Source: Rutpela maculata
Taxonomy: Eukaryota; Arthropoda; Insecta; Coleoptera; Cerambycidae
DNA: 64,000 nt
Direction: 5' to 3'
Assembly: GCA_936432065.2 (NCBI GenBank)
Contig: OW386292.2
Span: 123,501,639 to 123,565,638 of the forward strand
Shown here: positions 62,590 to 64,000 of the stretch, piece by piece
How the letters are laid out: the number at the start of each line of letters is the position of its first letter
Numbering within the stretch: the stretch's first letter is position 1
Made by a program: the position numbers and the translations under genes
The notes under the pieces: generated by a model
Databases searched by the model: none
What the model was told of the DNA's origin: nothing
Seen by the model: the letters and a program-made list of their open reading frames with translations, nothing else

Positions 62590-63905
62590 TAATAATAATA
62601 TAATAATAATAATAACTTTATTTCCTTTTGACCTGCTGCAATACAAGTTTTGGACGAGTCAATTATAAATAACAGCTAAGAAAAAATACATAGTAATTAC
62701 ATAGTCAAATATAACTAAAATACAATTAAAAACATTATTACACATACTTAGTCAAATTTAAGTTTAATAAATAACAAACAAACAATAAATACATTAACAA
62801 CATAAAAATAAACGAATTTCTATCGCTCAAATGTCAAGTAGTAGTAGTACAGAAGTTGAAAAATTCGTAGTAAGTGTAAAAACATTGATCAATCAGGAAT
62901 TTCCGAACGGCACTTTTAAAACAATTGAAGCTGTTAGCATCTTTTAATTTTTTTGGTAAAATGTTGTACATCTTGATCGATGTGATGAAAGGACCTTTAT
63001 TTACTTGGCTTATTCTATATGCTGGTATATACACATTACTACCACTGCGAGTGTTATACGTATTTATATCGTTACATTTTGGTAGTTCATTTATATTTTT
63101 TCTCACATAACACACTGACTGTAAGATATACATACAATAAACAGTAAGAATTCCATGCTGCCTAAAGTAAGGTCTACATGATGTAGTGTAACCTAGGTTA
63201 AACATGCTTCTTATAATTCTCTTCTGCATGATAAATACTTTTTGTATTCCTGAAGAATTTCCCCAGCAAAGTAAACCATATGAAAGTGTAGAGTTTACAC
63301 AGCCATAATAAAAAGTTTTTAGTGTATCACTATTCACCGAGTCTCTTATTTGTAAAATTGCAAAGTTTTTACTAGCCAAGTTTTTTATTACACCTTCAGT
63401 ATGGCTCTGCCAAGATAAATGTTTGTCCAACTGAATTCCTAAAAATTTTACACAATCATTTTGACAGATAGACTTGTCATTAGCTCTAACCAGTTCACTT
63501 GAATCATTTTTAGTTCCAACTGGTGTGTATAACAGCAGATCAGTTTTCTGTGCGTTTAGCACTAGTCCATTTTTATTGCACCAAATTGATATTTCTTCTA
63601 CACATTTCGTAGCAGTTTTACTAAGTGTATCAATATTTTGAGCAGTAATAATAGCCGAAGTATCATCCGCAAAAAGGGTTAAAGAACTGTTACTGTTTAC
63701 ATTTTCAATTATGTCATTAATAAAAATTATAAATAATAATTGACCTAACACACTCCCTTGAGGTACTCCTGTCAACACATTTACATTTTCGGAAAAACAT
63801 GTCGTGTCATCTTGTATGATTTTTACAGTCTGTGTTCTCCCCTTCAAGTATGAATTTATCCAACTTAAAACCATACCACGAATACCATATATCTCAAGTT
63901 TTTTT
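62590..63905 (-). mobile_element. LINE inserted in the gypsy gag
   Basis: The 3' end is a (TAA)n run at 62588-62615, and coding sequence reaches 63874, with the gypsy gag frame resuming at about 63915 (a minus-strand QLTGETIEEY read). It is 5'-truncated. Confidence 0.82.
62834..63874 (-). CDS. LINE reverse transcriptase (CR1/Jockey-like), 346 aa fragment
   Basis: The frame is open and starts within the RT domain: WINSYLKGRTQTV, GVPQGSVLGQLLFIIFIND and the catalytic LTLFADDTSAII, then KFLGIQLDKHLSWQSH, SYGLLCWGNSS and a C-terminal NTYNTRSGS block. The catalytic motifs are intact, but the N-terminal half and any first ORF are missing, so this is a dead-on-arrival copy. Its layout matches the LINE at 48204-49680; residue differences show a separate subfamily. 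Confidence 0.85.
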   Translation of the reverse strand: MVLSWINSYLKGRTQTVKIIQDDTTCFSENVNVLTGVPQGSVLGQLLFIIFINDIIENVNSNSSLTLFADDTSAIITAQNIDTLSKTATKCVEEISIWCNKNGLVLNAQKTDLLLYTPVGTKNDSSELVRANDKSICQNDCVKFLGIQLDKHLSWQSHTEGVIKNLASKNFAILQIRDSVNSDTLKTFYYGCVNSTLSYGLLCWGNSSGIQKVFIMQKRIIRSMFNLGYTTSCRPYFRQHGILTVYCMYILQSVCYVRKNINELPKCNDINTYNTRSGSNVYIPAYRISQVNKGPFITSIKMYNILPKKLKDANSFNCFKSAVRKFLIDQCFYTYYEFFNFCTTTT

Positions 63906-64000
63906 AATAATAATAATTTAATACTCCTCTATTGTTTCACCTGTGAGCTGTTTTGCTTTGCGAAAATTGAATATTTCAGATTCTTGATTAACTCGAGGTA
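63906..64000 (-). pseudogene. Gypsy gag fragment resuming after the LINE
   Basis: The minus strand reads a Gag-like segment (KQLTGETIEEY) that joins the 62.5 kb Gag piece when the LINE is ignored. It runs off the window. Confidence 0.5.

Noticed and set aside
1..64000. tRNA, rRNA, CRISPR or bacterial-type operons
   Set aside because: No cloverleaf with tRNA boxes, no rRNA-like block and no spaced direct-repeat array was seen.

Overview
The window is AT-rich eukaryotic DNA, most likely from an insect or another arthropod. The evidence is spliced transposase genes with GT/AG introns, metazoan polyadenylation signals, TATA plus CAGTT-type core promoters, and a dense mix of P-element, pogo, PIF/Harbinger, MULE, hAT, mariner-type, LINE, BEL/Pao and Ty3/gypsy sequence. 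Nothing looks bacterial: I saw no operon of bacterial housekeeping genes, rRNA, tRNA or CRISPR array.

Bases 1-18387 are one complete Polinton/Maverick, a virus-like self-synthesising DNA transposon. It is bounded by about 0.46-0.49 kb terminal inverted repeats and starts at the first base of the window. The core virus-like set is open: retroviral-type integrase, packaging ATPase, adenovirus-type cysteine protease, a single-jelly-roll-type minor capsid protein, a double-jelly-roll-type major capsid protein and a 1299-residue protein-primed family B DNA polymerase. It also carries a parvovirus-type phospholipase A2 domain protein, a conserved coiled-coil protein and about nine small or unassigned genes, two of which are tandem paralogues. 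Genes lie on both strands in short clusters. A divergent promoter sits between the ATPase and phospholipase genes. The most notable point is a classical -1 frameshift heptamer (A AAA AAC) on the last sense codons of the phospholipase-like gene. The -1 frame is open into the protease, and protease-like residues lie upstream of the protease's own ATG. Two four- or five-base stop/start overlaps (TAATG, ATGA) and a TATA box inside a small ORF suggest compact, virus-like expression.

Bases 18388-64000 are host DNA filled with nested transposons. 18.4-29.4 kb: a hAT MITE inside a mariner-type MITE, a broken transposase-like relic, a P-element relic, a 1.86 kb hAT-type element and a MULE relic. 29.7-35.1 kb: a 3.0 kb pogo-like element, a second MULE relic and a TA-flanked MITE. 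35.3-39.4 kb: a LINE with RNase H, an inverted-repeat MITE and three intact exons of a DUF4806-type gene. 40.4-44.9 kb: a damaged PIF/Harbinger transposase and a hAT MITE with a nested one. 46.5 kb: a single ZAD-type first exon. 46990-53378: a complete PIF/Harbinger element with TTA duplications, carrying a spliced transposase split by a LINE and a five-exon MADF gene. 53.8-64 kb: BEL/Pao and Ty3/gypsy relics, a 3.1 kb foldback structure and two LINE insertions, one with a clear 11-bp target duplication.

All reading is by eye; family names rest on recognised motifs, not database searches.
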